A stretch of DNA of 58,380 bases from Zoogloea sp. (GCF_017302315.1 NZ_JAFLDT010000016.1:1-58380), one strand, 5' to 3'; counted from the first letter of the stretch, positions 28,890-41,170 are shown. Translations and numbers: made by a program. The notes: a model not told the origin generated them from the sequence alone.

Positions 28890-29223
28890 GCGCCCTCTCA
28901 CTCTTTTCGCCCTCGGGCGACGCAAGTTCCTGTTGTGTTTCTCCCTCCTTCTGGCGCCCTTCGGGGCGCCATTTTTTTGACTGTGTTTTCCCCTGCACCA
29001 CATACATCGAACGCCGTGCGCCTTCCCGTCCACGATCACCGGGACGTCGCGTGCAGAACGCAGCTTGCGGCGGGCGTCGCACCGGGGTCCGCCCATGCAG
29101 CGTTCCGCGCAGCATGGGCGCATCACGACGGGCAAACGCATCATTCAAGCCCGTGGAATGCTATCTTCACCGCTCCCCGTGCCACGTGTTTCACCATCAT
29201 CTTCATGTATCGGAGTCTTGCCC
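28890..29223. other. 334-base gap after the porin
   Basis: It holds the porin terminator (28953-28978) and an 8-bp hairpin GCCCATGC/GCATGGGC (29091-29098, 29112-29119). Otherwise nothing assignable is seen. Confidence 0.5.
28953..28978 (+). terminator. Intrinsic terminator of the porin gene
   Basis: Stem GGCGCCC/GGGCGCC with a TTCG tetraloop (28953-28970), followed by ATTTTTTT. Confidence 0.9.
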
Positions 29224-29700
29224 ATGCTGCGTGCGGTCCTTGTTGCCCTCGCCCTCTCGCTTCTCGCTCGCCCCGTCCTGGCTGACACCCTCGTCCATCT
29301 GACCATCACGCCCGCCCGCTACGCCGACGCTCGCGAAGCTCTGGTGGATGCCATCGAGACCGAAGGGCTGGTGCCCTCGCCACCGAGCCGCTTCGGTGAC
29401 ATGCTGGCACGCACCGGGGCCGCCCTCGAACAGCCCATAGCCGTCTATGCGGATGCGGAGGTGATGCATTTCTGCAGCGCCCGCATCGCCTGGCAGCTCG
29501 CGCGGGAGAACCCCATCAATGCCGCCCAATGTCCCTTGTCCATGGCCATCTACACGCTGCCGGACGAAGCGGGCGTCGTGCACCTGGCTTGGCGCACGGC
29601 GTCGGGTGACTCTCCCGGGGCTCGTGCAGCCGACACCCTTCTGCAGCGCATCGCCCGCCAGGCCTCCGACAACGCCGGACGCAGCAGCCTCGGCCGCTGA
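29224..29700 (+). CDS. DUF302-like secreted protein
   Basis: A 158-residue protein with signal peptide MLRAVLVALALSLLARPVLAD. The mature part has a ferredoxin-like beta-alpha-beta layout (HLTITPARYADAREALVDAIETEGL, then CPLSMAIYTLPDEAGVVHLAWR), as in the DUF302 family. It contains VMHFCSARIAWQLARENPINAAQCPL, with two cysteines that could form a disulphide. The ATG at 29224 is chosen because it starts the signal peptide and has GGAG upstream. Function unknown; DUF302 proteins are sometimes linked to redox or sulphur metabolism. Confidence 0.78.
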   Translation: MLRAVLVALALSLLARPVLADTLVHLTITPARYADAREALVDAIETEGLVPSPPSRFGDMLARTGAALEQPIAVYADAEVMHFCSARIAWQLARENPINAAQCPLSMAIYTLPDEAGVVHLAWRTASGDSPGARAADTLLQRIARQASDNAGRSSLGR

Positions 29701-29722
29701 TACGCACCGGAGCCCTTCTTAA

Positions 29723-31756
<2,034 letters not shown>

Positions 31757-31759
31757 GCG

Positions 31760-32809
31760 ATGAGCGAGCCGACCATCAACCCCCTGGCCCTCCCCCGACC
31801 ACCGATCCGCGCCACCATCCTCACCGGCTTTCTCGGTGCGGGCAAGACCACCCTGCTCAACCGCTACCTGGCCACCCGGCCCGAGCGCAAGGTGGCCGTG
31901 CTTGAGAACGAGTACGGCAGCGTGGGCATCGACGGTGGCCTGATCGCCGGCTCCCCTGCCGTGGAGGTGGTGGAGCTCACCGATGGCTGCATCTGCTGCA
32001 GCGTGCGCGGCGAGCTGTCCAACGCCCTGGCCGACCTGGCCGAACGCCGCGCAAAGGGTGAGCTGGATTTCGATCACCTGGTCGTGGAGACCACCGGCCT
32101 GGCCGATCCGGCCCCGGTGGCCCAGGCCTTCTTCGTCGATGAAGGCGTGGCCGGGCGCTATGAACTGGACGGCATCGTCACCGTGTTGGACGCCGTGCAT
32201 GCCCACGCCCAGCTCGACGAAAACCGGGTTGCCGCAGCCCAGGTGGGCTTTGCCGACCGGATCCTGCTCAGCAAGACCGATGGCCTGGACGACGACACAC
32301 TGACCGCCCTCCAGCAGCGCCTGCGACGCATCAACATCCGGGTGCCCGTCACCCCGATGCCGGTCGACGCCCTCGCCCTCACCGCCCTGTTCCATCTGGA
32401 TGCCTTCCGTCTGGACGCGGTGCTGGAGCAGTTGCCGTCGTTTCTCGACTCGGACAGCCCTGCCGGACTGCGCCGCGGTGGCGGCAGCACGCGGGGCTTC
32501 TATCGCCACGACGACGACGTCACCTCCTTCGTGCTCCAGCACCCTGGTGACGTGGATTCGGCACTGATGGCGGGCTTCGTGGAAGAGCTGCTGCTGCGCC
32601 AGGGCCCGGCCCTGCTGCGCTACAAGGGCGTGCTGGCGCTGCGGGGCGACGAGCGCAGGGTGGTCCTGCAGGGCGTGCATCGGCTCAGCGGCTCCGACTA
32701 CGGCGCGCCCTGGTCCGAGGGCGAGCACCGCCACACCACCCTGGTCCTCATCGGCCGCCGCCTTGATGAAGAGGGCATCCGCAATGCCTTTCGCCTGGCC
32801 TGCCGCTAG
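31760..32809 (+). CDS. CobW/COG0523 family metal-chaperone GTPase
   Basis: A 349-residue G3E-family GTPase with Walker A GFLGAGKTT (residues 23-31), the COG0523 metal-binding CxCC motif in DGCICCSVRGEL (Cys 77, 79, 80), and switch-like HLVVETTGLADPAP. A CobW C-terminal domain follows (RGFYRHDDDVTSFVLQHPG). Family members handle zinc, cobalt or other metals. Position between parE and parC, 3 bases after parE, is striking; cotranscription would tie its level to topoisomerase IV. No Zur or cobalamin site is visible. A histidine-rich loop is absent. Confidence 0.92.
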   Translation: MSEPTINPLALPRPPIRATILTGFLGAGKTTLLNRYLATRPERKVAVLENEYGSVGIDGGLIAGSPAVEVVELTDGCICCSVRGELSNALADLAERRAKGELDFDHLVVETTGLADPAPVAQAFFVDEGVAGRYELDGIVTVLDAVHAHAQLDENRVAAAQVGFADRILLSKTDGLDDDTLTALQQRLRRINIRVPVTPMPVDALALTALFHLDAFRLDAVLEQLPSFLDSDSPAGLRRGGGSTRGFYRHDDDVTSFVLQHPGDVDSALMAGFVEELLLRQGPALLRYKGVLALRGDERRVVLQGVHRLSGSDYGAPWSEGEHRHTTLVLIGRRLDEEGIRNAFRLACR

Positions 32810-32878
32810 TCATTCCGGCGCCCTGGCACGGCCTGCATGCTGGCCTGCCCACGCCACTTTTCCTGCGAACGTCTCACC

Positions 32879-35233
32879 ATGAACGACACTCCGGATCTCT
32901 TCGATTCCCCGGCCCCCGACGCCGCCGAACCCCCACCGCCCCCACCGGCCACTCCGCTGCTGGGCAGCGACGATGCCCTGCCCCTCGATCTCTACGCCGA
33001 GCGCGCCTATCTGGCCTACGCCATGAGCGTGGTCAAGGCCCGCGCCCTGCCCCAGGTCGAGGACGGCCTCAAGCCCGTACAGCGCCGCATCCTGTTCGCC
33101 ATGAACGAGATGCGCCTGTCGCCCGGTTCCAAGCACGTCAAGTCGGCCCGGGTGGTCGGCGACGTGATCGGCAAGTACCACCCCCACGGCGACTCCAGCG
33201 TCTATGACGCCATGGTGCGGGTAGCCCAGGACTTCTCCCTGCGTTACCCGCTGGTGGATGGTCAGGGCAACTTCGGCTCCCGGGATGGTGATTCGGCGGC
33301 GGCCATGCGGTACACCGAATGCCGCCTGACCCCCATCGCCGAGCTGCTGCTGTCGGAGATCGACCGGGGCACGGTGGATTTCCGCCCCAACTACGACGGC
33401 GCCTTCGAAGAGCCCCAGCTACTGCCGGCGCGCCTGCCCTTCGTGCTGCTCAACGGCGCCTCCGGCATCGCCGTGGGCATGGCCACCGAGATCCCGTCCC
33501 ACAACCTGCGCGAGGTCGCCAGCGCCGCCATCCACGCCATCGAGAACCCCGAGGCCACGGTGGCAGACCTGTTGACCCACATCGCCGGCCCCGACTTTCC
33601 GGGTGGCGGCCAGCTCATTTCACCGGCGGCCGACATCCGTCAGGCCTACGAGAGCGGCCGTGGCAGCCTCAAGCTGCGGGCACGCTGGATCATCGAGGAC
33701 CTGGCCCGCGGCCAGTGGCAGCTAGTAATCAATGAGCTCCCGCCCGGCGTCTCGGCCCAGAAGGTGCTCTTCGAGATCGAGACCCTCACCAATCCCCAGC
33801 CCAAGACCGGCAAGAAATCCATCGACGCCGACCAGGCCCAGCTCAAGGCCGTGATGCTCGGCGCCCTCGACCGGGTGCGTGACGAGTCCGGCAAGGATGC
33901 CCCGGTGCGCCTGGTCTTCGAACCCAAGAGCCGCAACCAGGACGTCACCGAGTTTGCCAACCTGCTGCTGGCCCACACCAGCCTGGAAACCTCCTCCTCC
34001 ATCAACCTGGTGATGATCGGCCTGGATGGCCGGCCCGGGCAGAAAAATCTGGCTGACATCCTCCACGAATGGGGGCGCTTCCGCGTCGTCACCGTGCGTC
34101 GGCGTACCGCCCACCGCCTGGGTCAGGTGGATGACCGCATCCACATCCTGGAAGGCCGTCACATCGTCTTCCTAAACATCGACGAAGTGATCCGCATCAT
34201 CCGCGAGTCGGACGAACCCAAGCCGGCCCTGATCGCCCGCTTCGACCTGTCCGACCGCCAGGCCGAGGACATCCTGGAGATCCGTCTGCGCCAGCTAGCC
34301 CGCCTGGAAGGCATCAAGATCGAACGCGAGCTGGCCGATCTGCGTGGCGAGAAGAGCGAGCTGGAAGCCCTGCTGGGCAACGAGGGCAAGCTGCGCCGCC
34401 TGGTCATCAAGGAGATCCGCGCCGACGCCGACAAGTACGGCGATGCCCGCCGCACCCTGGTGGAAGAGGCCGTTCGCGCCGGCGTCACCCAGACCGTGTT
34501 GGACGAGCCCGTCACCGTGATCGTCTCGGAAAAGGGCTGGGTGCGTTGCCGCAGCGGCCACGGCGTGGATCTCGCCAACGTGGCCTTCAAGGATGGCGAC
34601 CGCCTGGGGAGCGCCTTCGAATGCCGCAGCGTGGATAGCATGGTGGTGCTCACTGACGGCGGCCGGGCCCTGACGGTGGCCGTCGCAGCCCTGCCCGACG
34701 GGCGGGGCAATGGCGTGCCCCTCGCCTCCCTGATCGAGCTGCCCTCGGGCAGTCGTGTCGCCCATGTGCTGGCGGGTTCGCCCGAGCGTCGCGTGCTGCT
34801 GGCCAGCAACGACGGCTACGGCTTCCTGTGCGGGCTCGGCGACATGATCGCCAGCAAGCGTGCCGGCAAGCAGTTCGTCAGCCTGGACGCCGACGCTCGC
34901 CTGCTCCAGCCGGTGCTGTTCGATCCGGCCGAAGGGCAGCATCTGGCCGCTCTGTCGTCCACCGGGCGCCTGCTGATCTTCCCCCTCGATCAGATGAAGT
35001 CGCTGTCGGGTGGCGGCAAGGGCGTGATCATCATGGGCCTGGACGAGGGCGAGGCACTCAGTGCCACCTGTGTCTTCCGCCATGCGCTGACCCTGCTGGC
35101 CAGCACCCGCGGCGGCAAGGCCGTGGAACTGACCGTCGGACCGAAGGACTGGGAGGCCTGGGCGGGCAAGCGGGCCCGCAAGGGCAAGCCGGCACCAGGC
35201 CGCTCGGAAGCGGGGGGATTGCGTGGCGACTGA
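32879..35233 (+). CDS. parC: DNA topoisomerase IV subunit A
   Basis: A 784-residue ParC. The catalytic tyrosine is in [10 protein letters not shown], and the winged-helix region reads [21 protein letters not shown]. The Ser at the E. coli Ser80 position is kept, and Asp stands at the Glu84 position. The C-terminal part consists of irregular GyrA-like blades ([47 protein letters not shown]). The ATG at 32879 is chosen over an upstream in-frame ATG because the family sequence begins soon after; a Pro-rich leader (PPPPPPAT) of 35 residues precedes the [15 protein letters not shown] core. It pairs with ParE. Confidence 0.97.
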   Translation: MNDTPDLFDSPAPDAAEPPPPPPATPLLGSDDALPLDLYAERAYLAYAMSVVKARALPQVEDGLKPVQRRILFAMNEMRLSPGSKHVKSARVVGDVIGKYHPHGDSSVYDAMVRVAQDFSLRYPLVDGQGNFGSRDGDSAAAMRYTECRLTPIAELLLSEIDRGTVDFRPNYDGAFEEPQLLPARLPFVLLNGASGIAVGMATEIPSHNLREVASAAIHAIENPEATVADLLTHIAGPDFPGGGQLISPAADIRQAYESGRGSLKLRARWIIEDLARGQWQLVINELPPGVSAQKVLFEIETLTNPQPKTGKKSIDADQAQLKAVMLGALDRVRDESGKDAPVRLVFEPKSRNQDVTEFANLLLAHTSLETSSSINLVMIGLDGRPGQKNLADILHEWGRFRVVTVRRRTAHRLGQVDDRIHILEGRHIVFLNIDEVIRIIRESDEPKPALIARFDLSDRQAEDILEIRLRQLARLEGIKIERELADLRGEKSELEALLGNEGKLRRLVIKEIRADADKYGDARRTLVEEAVRAGVTQTVLDEPVTVIVSEKGWVRCRSGHGVDLANVAFKDGDRLGSAFECRSVDSMVVLTDGGRALTVAVAALPDGRGNGVPLASLIELPSGSRVAHVLAGSPERRVLLASNDGYGFLCGLGDMIASKRAGKQFVSLDADARLLQPVLFDPAEGQHLAALSSTGRLLIFPLDQMKSLSGGGKGVIIMGLDEGEALSATCVFRHALTLLASTRGGKAVELTVGPKDWEAWAGKRARKGKPAPGRSEAGGLRGD

Positions 35234-35251
35234 TGCCCCCGACAGGGGCAC

Positions 35252-35608
35252 TCAAACAGGCAGGCGCATGGCCTCCAGCAGGCGCTGACGATTGATGGGC
35301 TTGATCAGCACCTCGTCAAAGCCGGCGGCGAGGATCTCGACCCGCTCTTCCGGCAAGGCATGGGCGGTGTAGGCCACCACGAACAAGCCGGCCAGCGCCG
35401 GGTCGGCGCGCACCCGCCGACACACCTCGGTTCCGCTGAGGCCCGGCATGCTGATGTCGAGCAGCACGGCATCCATAGGCCTGGCGTGCAGGGCGGCCAG
35501 GGCCGCCTCGCCGGACTCCACCTCCTCGACATCGCACCCCGCCTGCCGCAACAGAACGCATGGCAGTGTGCGATTGATCTTCTGGTCGTCCACAACAAGA
35601 ACCTTCAT
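35252..35608 (-). CDS. Single-domain response regulator
   Basis: A 118-residue receiver domain with no output domain. Acidic pair VVDDQKIN, phospho-acceptor Asp51 in VLLDISMPG, Thr in AYTAHAL and Lys in VLIKPINR. It lies 4 bases downstream of the Cache histidine kinase in the same operon and is the likely partner (CheY/DivK-like role). The stop is 18 bases from parC, convergent. Confidence 0.92.
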   Translation of the reverse strand: MKVLVVDDQKINRTLPCVLLRQAGCDVEEVESGEAALAALHARPMDAVLLDISMPGLSGTEVCRRVRADPALAGLFVVAYTAHALPEERVEILAAGFDEVLIKPINRQRLLEAMRLPV

Positions 35609-35612
35609 GGGG

Positions 35613-37373
35613 TCATCCTATCCCGGGCGTCGCGGTCTGGGGTGCGAGGGGCAATGTGATGGTGAACTCGCTGCCCTGCGCCGGCCGGGAAGACAGCGTC
35701 ACTTCACCCCCCATCAGTTCAGCCAGCTCCTTGACCAAGGCGAGGCCCAGGCCGGTGCCCTGATGACGCCGCGTCAGGAAGCCATCCACTTGCCGGAAAC
35801 GTTCGAAGACGTGGGGCTGCATATCGGGGTCGATGCCGCAGCCAGTATCCGCCACCGTGATCCTCAGCTTGCCCTCCTCCTGGCCCACCTGAACCGTCAC
35901 TGACCCCGCATCGGTGAACTTGACCGCGTTGTTCAGCAGGTTGTTGAGTATCTGTGCCACCCGGGTTGGGTCGCAGACAACTTCGTCCGGCGTACCTGGC
36001 TTGATCTGCAGTGCCAGTACCAAGCCCTTGCGATCTGCCGGTGGCCGGTGGGTGAGCACGATGCGCTCTATCATGGGACGCAGTGGCTCAGTACGCAGCG
36101 CCAGTTCCATCTTCCCTGATTCGATCTTGGCCAGATCGAGTATGGAATTCACCAGTTCCAGCAGGTGGTTGCTGCTGTCGAAGATGATGCCGGCGAACTC
36201 CCGGTTGGTCTCGTCCGCACTTTCCTTGAGAAACTCGGCATAGCCCATGATGCCGTTGAGTGGGGTCCGCAGCTCATGGGACATGGACGCCAGAAACTCC
36301 GACTTCATGCGATTTGCAGCCTCGGCCTTGATCTGACTGTCGCGGAGGGCCGCAGCGATCCGTACCTGCTTGTCGAGCAGCCGGATGGCCAAAGCCCCGA
36401 ACAACAGCACCACCAGGCTCATACCCCCTGCGTAAGCCATGTAACCGATACGGCGCTCATTAAATCCGGTCAGAGCCTCACTCTCACTGACGCCAACCAC
36501 AACCACCAGCGGATAGTCCTTCAAGGCCCGGTAGCCATAGAACCGGCGTATCCCGTCGGCAACACTGCTGGAGCGATAGGTGCCGACATTGGCCCGGGCC
36601 AGGTGGGGCATCAAGGGGCTGCGGGTAAGGTCCTGGCCGACAGCCTTGTTTTCGCCGGAACGGCGCGCCCGCACGATGGCATCGCGCCCCACCAGGGAGA
36701 CGACGCCATCGTCGCCGAGATCGACACCACTGTAGAAGTCGGAGAAGTAGAGGGGATCCACGGAGATCACCACCACGCCGCCAAAACTGCCGTCCGGCTT
36801 GTTGATGCGCCGGGTCATCTGGATCGACCACTTGCCCGATGCGCGGCCCAGCACCGGTTTGCTGATGAACAGCTCATTGCTGTCACGCTCCTTGTGGACG
36901 CGGAAATGCTCGCGATCCGACAGGTCCAGCCGCTTGTGATTGGGGAGGTTGCTCAGGATGTAGGTGCCGTGCTCATCAATCACCCCGAGCTGATTGAAGA
37001 TGCTGCTGATGATCATGCCTTCGCGGACGTATTCCGCGATGTTGACCCGGTCGCCCACCTTTTCGTACTGGAATTTGAGGAAGAGGACGGCCTGATCGAC
37101 GCTCTTGATGGTACGGACGGTATGTTCCTCGAAGGCCCGGGCGAGGTTGAGATTGGCCGTGTCCACCGCCTGGATGACCAGCCTTTCGTCGGCGGCGATC
37201 CGATAGATGACGGCGCCCCAGACGAGCACGATCAGCGCCAGAACGATGCCCCCGATGGGTAGAAAGAGGCGCAGGCGCGCGCCGTGGAAATCGGAATCGG
37301 GGAGTGAGGGCATGAATATCGGAAAGGGGTCGTTGTGCCGCGCCTTGGATCGATAGCGCTCAATGGCATTCAT
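35613..37373 (-). CDS. Cache-domain sensor histidine kinase
   Basis: A 586-residue membrane kinase. TM1 (LRLFLPIGGIVLALIVLVWGAV), a large periplasmic double-Cache domain (about residues 60-300, with LDLSDREHFRVHKERDSNELFISKPVLGRASGKWSIQMTRRI cut as separate family blocks), TM2 (GYMAYAGGMSLVVLLFGALAI), then HisKA with SHELRTPLNG (His366) and HATPase_c with NLLNNAVKFTD, ADTGCGID and GTGLGLALV. It lacks HAMP and a fused receiver. The Cache type resembles those of GGDEF proteins and binds small organic ligands in known cases. It probably signals to the single-domain regulator encoded next. The start may be 37373 or the later ATG (MPSLPDSDF), which would remove 20 residues. Confidence 0.9.
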   Translation of the reverse strand: MNAIERYRSKARHNDPFPIFMPSLPDSDFHGARLRLFLPIGGIVLALIVLVWGAVIYRIAADERLVIQAVDTANLNLARAFEEHTVRTIKSVDQAVLFLKFQYEKVGDRVNIAEYVREGMIISSIFNQLGVIDEHGTYILSNLPNHKRLDLSDREHFRVHKERDSNELFISKPVLGRASGKWSIQMTRRINKPDGSFGGVVVISVDPLYFSDFYSGVDLGDDGVVSLVGRDAIVRARRSGENKAVGQDLTRSPLMPHLARANVGTYRSSSVADGIRRFYGYRALKDYPLVVVVGVSESEALTGFNERRIGYMAYAGGMSLVVLLFGALAIRLLDKQVRIAAALRDSQIKAEAANRMKSEFLASMSHELRTPLNGIMGYAEFLKESADETNREFAGIIFDSSNHLLELVNSILDLAKIESGKMELALRTEPLRPMIERIVLTHRPPADRKGLVLALQIKPGTPDEVVCDPTRVAQILNNLLNNAVKFTDAGSVTVQVGQEEGKLRITVADTGCGIDPDMQPHVFERFRQVDGFLTRRHQGTGLGLALVKELAELMGGEVTLSSRPAQGSEFTITLPLAPQTATPGIG

Positions 37374-37445
37374 TAACGTCGCCCTCCGGTCAGACTTGAA
37401 CCCTCACCATTCCGCCTTGGTAAAGCGGCGCGCTGGAATGATCGC

Positions 37446-38024
37446 TCACCGCTGCGGATCCTCCCTCCCATTGTCCGCTTCGGTACGTGCCTGAAGCATG
37501 TTGCAAAACCAGTGCCCCTGCTCGATGGCATCGTCCAGCGCCACATGGGTATGGGGCAAGGGATCAAACCAGCTCTCGGGCAGCGCGTCACGTCGGCACG
37601 CCCGAAAGGAGCGGCCGAGCACGCCCATGGCGTAGCTGCGGATGTCGATCACCGCATAGCCGAAAGGGTTCTCGCTGGCGTAGCGGGTCAGATGCCAAAG
37701 CACAAACGGATAGTCGAAGGCCGCCGGGTAGGCGACGAAGACCGGACGCCCGGGCAGGCACTTGAGCCAGTCCACATACCGCCCCATGACCACCTCGGGC
37801 GGATCAGGCTCACGGCGACTGGCCTCCCAGGCTTCCGGCTGCGTCCGCCACCAGCGCAGGGTTGCGGGGTCGGGGCTGCACTCGGGCGGGCTCAGAAGAT
37901 TGGCCGTGAAGGACGCGACCATACGCTTGTCGGCGGTGAACGCTGCCGAGGCGATGCTCAGCATGGCGTTGCGCCCCGGCACCGGTCCGTCGGTCTCAAT
38001 GTCGGTGCTCACGTAGATCTCCAT
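37446..38024 (-). CDS. 3'-5' exonuclease family protein (DEDD-like)
   Basis: A 192-residue protein beginning [22 protein letters not shown] with the ExoI motif DIETD. ExoII-like residues appear in [15 protein letters not shown], and the last motif is in [11 protein letters not shown]. This is the small RNase-T/DnaQ-fold exonuclease group without a fused domain. It might act on RNA or DNA ends. It is a separate unit from the kinase operon downstream (72 bases away), though on the same strand. Confidence 0.85.
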   Translation of the reverse strand: MEIYVSTDIETDGPVPGRNAMLSIASAAFTADKRMVASFTANLLSPPECSPDPATLRWWRTQPEAWEASRREPDPPEVVMGRYVDWLKCLPGRPVFVAYPAAFDYPFVLWHLTRYASENPFGYAVIDIRSYAMGVLGRSFRACRRDALPESWFDPLPHTHVALDDAIEQGHWFCNMLQARTEADNGREDPQR

Positions 38025-38107
38025 ACCCCTCCTCCTTCACCAAGCCAGCCTGCCCATGATGGTCGCTCATCCCTGACGATGCAGACTTGCGCAGCGGCAA
38101 GAATCAC

Positions 38108-38200
38108 GTCACATTCCGCATTGAAAGAAACACGATGTGACAATTGATGACTCTAGGGACGAAAGATCACGCCGTTACCCGGATCAGGGTGGAGTCTTCC
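38108..38200 (+). promoter_or_regulatory. Candidate structured leader of the GGDEF-EAL gene
   Basis: Within the 208-base gap, GTCACA/TGTGAC (38108-38113, 38136-38141) can pair, and a second fold uses GACTC/GAGTC (38149-38153, 38192-38196) as closing stem with ACCC/GGGT (38177-38180, 38187-38190) inside. It does not match the c-di-GMP riboswitch consensus I know. It may be an RNA structure or simply operator sequence. Confidence 0.3.
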
Positions 38201-38232
38201 CGCCCGCAGCCCCGCAGCCAGCCCGGACCGCC

Positions 38233-41127
38233 ATGAAACTCTCCGTCACCGACCGGACACTGCCCCGCTACCACCTTGTCGGGACACTGCTCGTCGTCCT
38301 GGCTCTCTCCCTTGCCCTTGGTGCCAGCTTTCTGTGGACATCCTACGCGGAACACCGGGATGCCCTCGTCCGCCTGGAGAAGAACTTCGAGAGCAAGAAG
38401 CAGGAACGCCTGCGGGCCGAGATGGCCTCGGCCATCGCCTATCTCGACTTTGTGCACTCGCGTTCCGAAGCCGTCCTGCGCCACGCCCTCGAAGAAAAGG
38501 TGTCCATGGCCATGCAGACGGCACAGGGAATCTATGACCGGGAGCATGGGCGCCGCCCCGAGGCCGAGGTCAAGCGCATGATCATCGACGCCCTCCGCCC
38601 CCAGCGCTTCTTCGACGGACGTGGCTACTTCTTCATTGATGACAGCGTGGGGCGCTGCATCCTTCTGCCCACAGCCCCGGACCTGGAGGGAAGCTCCCTC
38701 TGGAACAACCAGGATGATACCGGGCACTACATCGTGCGCGGCTTGCTGGAGGCGGCGCGCAGCGGCAAGGAGGGCGGGTTCTCGAGCTACCGCTGGTACT
38801 CACCGGTGGATGCCACCCGGATGACGGACAAACTCGCCCATGTCCGTCTCTTCGCACCCTATGGCTGGATCATCGGCACCGGGGATTACCTCTATCGCTG
38901 GGAGGAAACACGGCTCAGGGAGGGGCTGGACCGCCTGCGCGCCTGGAATTTTGGCGATACCGGGCATTTCATGGTGATGAACAATGACGGAAATCTGTTG
39001 CTCCAGCCAATCGCGGGACGGGGTGTCGACGAGCTGAAACTCGGCAAGGTCGGTTCGCCCGCCGAAGACCACATCCGCCAGGACATGCTCAAGCTGGCAC
39101 GGGCCGGCGGCGGGCTGCTCAATTATTCAGCGCCGCACCGCGCCGAGGGTGGGTCGGATACCCGTTCGGCCTATGTGATGGCTTATAGTCCGTGGAAGAT
39201 CATCGTGATCGCCAGCATCTTTGAGCAGGAGATGCAGTCCGCCCTGGCTGCAGAACGGAACGCCGCCGCCGTTGCCTTGTCCGGCCGTGTTCCCTATCTG
39301 CTGGTTGTGGTGGCCGCCACCGTGGGCGTGGCGCTCGCCGCCTCCCTGCTGTTCTCCAACTGGATGCGCAGACTGTTCGCGGCTTACCACGAAAAGCTCG
39401 AGGCCCATACCCAGACCCTTGAAGCACAGGCTGGCGAGTTGCGCCTGGCGGGGCATGTGTTCGAGAGCAGTCGCGAGGGCATCATCGTCACCGACCCCCA
39501 TACCCGGATTCTCGCGGTCAATCCGGCCTTCACCCAGATCACCGGTTACACCGCAGCCGAGGTGCTGGGTCAGACCCCTGCATTCCTCGCTTCTGGCGAT
39601 CACGACGCGGACTTCTACAACGCCATGTGGAAGTCGATCCGCGAAACCGGCTCATGGACAGGCGAAATCCGCAATCGCCGCAAGGACGGCACTGCCTACC
39701 CGGAGCAGATCAGCATCGGCACGGTACGCGGTCCGGCCGGCGACGTCCGCCACTATGTGGGCACCTTCCTCGACATCACCGAACGCAAGGAAGCCGAGCA
39801 GCGTATCCGTCACCTCGCCGAGTTCGACGCCCTCACCCAGCTCCCCAACCGGGTGCTCTTGGGCGACCGGGTGGCTCAGGCCATCGCACTTGCTCAGCGA
39901 AGTGGTGAACAACTGGCCGTGCTGTTCATCGACCTGGACCGTTTCAAGAACATCAATGACTCCCTGGGCCATGCCATGGGCGACCGGATTCTTCAGGAAG
40001 TGGCCAGTCGCCTGCATCGTCTCGTGCGTCAGACCGACACGGTCAGCCGTCTCGGCGGCGACGAGTTCGTGGTGCTGATCACCGGGCTGGAACATCCTGG
40101 CTACGCGGTGACCACCGCCCAGAAGATCCTCTCCACCCTCGGCGAACCCTATCTGATCGACAAGCACGAACTGCAGATCACCCCGAGCATCGGCGTTGCC
40201 ATGTATCCGACCAACGGTACCGACACGGAGACCCTGCTCAAGAACGCCGATGCGGCCATGTATCACGCCAAGAATTCGGGACGCAACGACTTCCAGTTCT
40301 TCACCCCCGAATTCAACCAATGGGTCACCGAACGCCTGCGCATCGAGAATGGCCTGCGCCACGCCATCGAACGCAATGAAATGCATCTGCACTACCAGCC
40401 CCAGGTGGACCTGGCGAGCGGCCGTATCGTCAGTTGCGAAGCCCTGCTGCGCTGGCAGGCTGCGGATGGAACCCTGATCCCACCCGACAGCTTCATCCCC
40501 GTTGCTGAAGAAACGGGAGCCATCCACACCATCGGTCAATGGGTGCTGGACGAAGCCTGTCGTCAGCTCCGGCAGTGGGATAGGGAGGGTGCCGCCCCGA
40601 TCCGCATGGCGATCAACGTGGCCGTTCCCCAGCTACGTCGTCAGGATTTCATCACCCATGTCAGGGAAGCCCTTGCGCGCCATGGGCTGCCCCCGGGCCG
40701 CCTTGAAATTGAAGTGACCGAAAGTGTCTTCCTGGACCTGGACAGCCAGATCGGCCAGACGCTGCGCAGCCTTGCCGATCTGGGCGTAATCCTGTCCCTG
40801 GACGATTTCGGAACGGGCTACTCGAGCCTGTCCTACCTCAAGCACTTCCGCTTCGACGTGCTCAAGATCGATCGTTCCTTCGTGTCGGAACTGCACTGCA
40901 ACCGGGACGATGTGACCCTGATCCGCGCCATCGTCAGCATCGCCCGGGACATGTCCCTGATCACCGTGGCCGAGGGCATCGAAACGGCCGAACAGCAGCG
41001 CATGCTCACCGAGCTGGGCTGTAGCGTCGGTCAGGGCCACCATTTCTGGCTCCCGCTGCCCGCCGCCGAACTGGCCATGCAAATCCGCCGTGCTGCGCCC
41101 GCAGCGGCGCATGCCACGACGGGCTGA
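38233..41127 (+). CDS. Cache-PAS-GGDEF-EAL membrane protein (c-di-GMP cyclase/phosphodiesterase)
   Basis: A 964-residue inner-membrane enzyme. TM1 about 14-36; a periplasmic single- or double-Cache domain (EEKVSMAMQTAQGIYDRE, later FGDTGHFMVMNNDG) to about 340; TM2 VPYLLVVVAATVGVALAASLLF; a PAS domain about 403-515 (GIIVTDPHTRILAVNPAFTQITGY); GGDEF with intact RLGGDEF at 608-612; EAL with intact EAL at 736-738, DDFGTGYSSL and TVAEGIET. Both active sites therefore look functional. The usual GQGYYFSKPL near the EAL end is GQGHHFWLPL. It would make or break c-di-GMP in response to periplasmic ligands. The start at 38233 is favoured over a GTG at 38137, which lies within the probable leader. Confidence 0.94.
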   Translation: MKLSVTDRTLPRYHLVGTLLVVLALSLALGASFLWTSYAEHRDALVRLEKNFESKKQERLRAEMASAIAYLDFVHSRSEAVLRHALEEKVSMAMQTAQGIYDREHGRRPEAEVKRMIIDALRPQRFFDGRGYFFIDDSVGRCILLPTAPDLEGSSLWNNQDDTGHYIVRGLLEAARSGKEGGFSSYRWYSPVDATRMTDKLAHVRLFAPYGWIIGTGDYLYRWEETRLREGLDRLRAWNFGDTGHFMVMNNDGNLLLQPIAGRGVDELKLGKVGSPAEDHIRQDMLKLARAGGGLLNYSAPHRAEGGSDTRSAYVMAYSPWKIIVIASIFEQEMQSALAAERNAAAVALSGRVPYLLVVVAATVGVALAASLLFSNWMRRLFAAYHEKLEAHTQTLEAQAGELRLAGHVFESSREGIIVTDPHTRILAVNPAFTQITGYTAAEVLGQTPAFLASGDHDADFYNAMWKSIRETGSWTGEIRNRRKDGTAYPEQISIGTVRGPAGDVRHYVGTFLDITERKEAEQRIRHLAEFDALTQLPNRVLLGDRVAQAIALAQRSGEQLAVLFIDLDRFKNINDSLGHAMGDRILQEVASRLHRLVRQTDTVSRLGGDEFVVLITGLEHPGYAVTTAQKILSTLGEPYLIDKHELQITPSIGVAMYPTNGTDTETLLKNADAAMYHAKNSGRNDFQFFTPEFNQWVTERLRIENGLRHAIERNEMHLHYQPQVDLASGRIVSCEALLRWQAADGTLIPPDSFIPVAEETGAIHTIGQWVLDEACRQLRQWDREGAAPIRMAINVAVPQLRRQDFITHVREALARHGLPPGRLEIEVTESVFLDLDSQIGQTLRSLADLGVILSLDDFGTGYSSLSYLKHFRFDVLKIDRSFVSELHCNRDDVTLIRAIVSIARDMSLITVAEGIETAEQQRMLTELGCSVGQGHHFWLPLPAAELAMQIRRAAPAAAHATTG

Positions 41128-41170
41128 GCGGGCGTACCATCGCCAGCCATTCCAGCCCAGGGGCTTCATC

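Noticed and set aside
27480-29144. A 554-codon antisense open frame over the porin
   Set aside because: Low-complexity Gly/Ala/Val composition opposite a highly biased porin gene; no start signal or domain.
38149-38196. c-di-GMP (GEMM) or guanidine riboswitch
   Set aside because: Neither the GEMM core nor the full guanidine-I consensus is present; only a CTAGGG start and short stems are shared.
38137-38232. Upstream GTG start for the GGDEF-EAL protein
   Set aside because: It would add 32 polar residues before the first membrane segment and has no good ribosome site; it overlaps the possible RNA structure.
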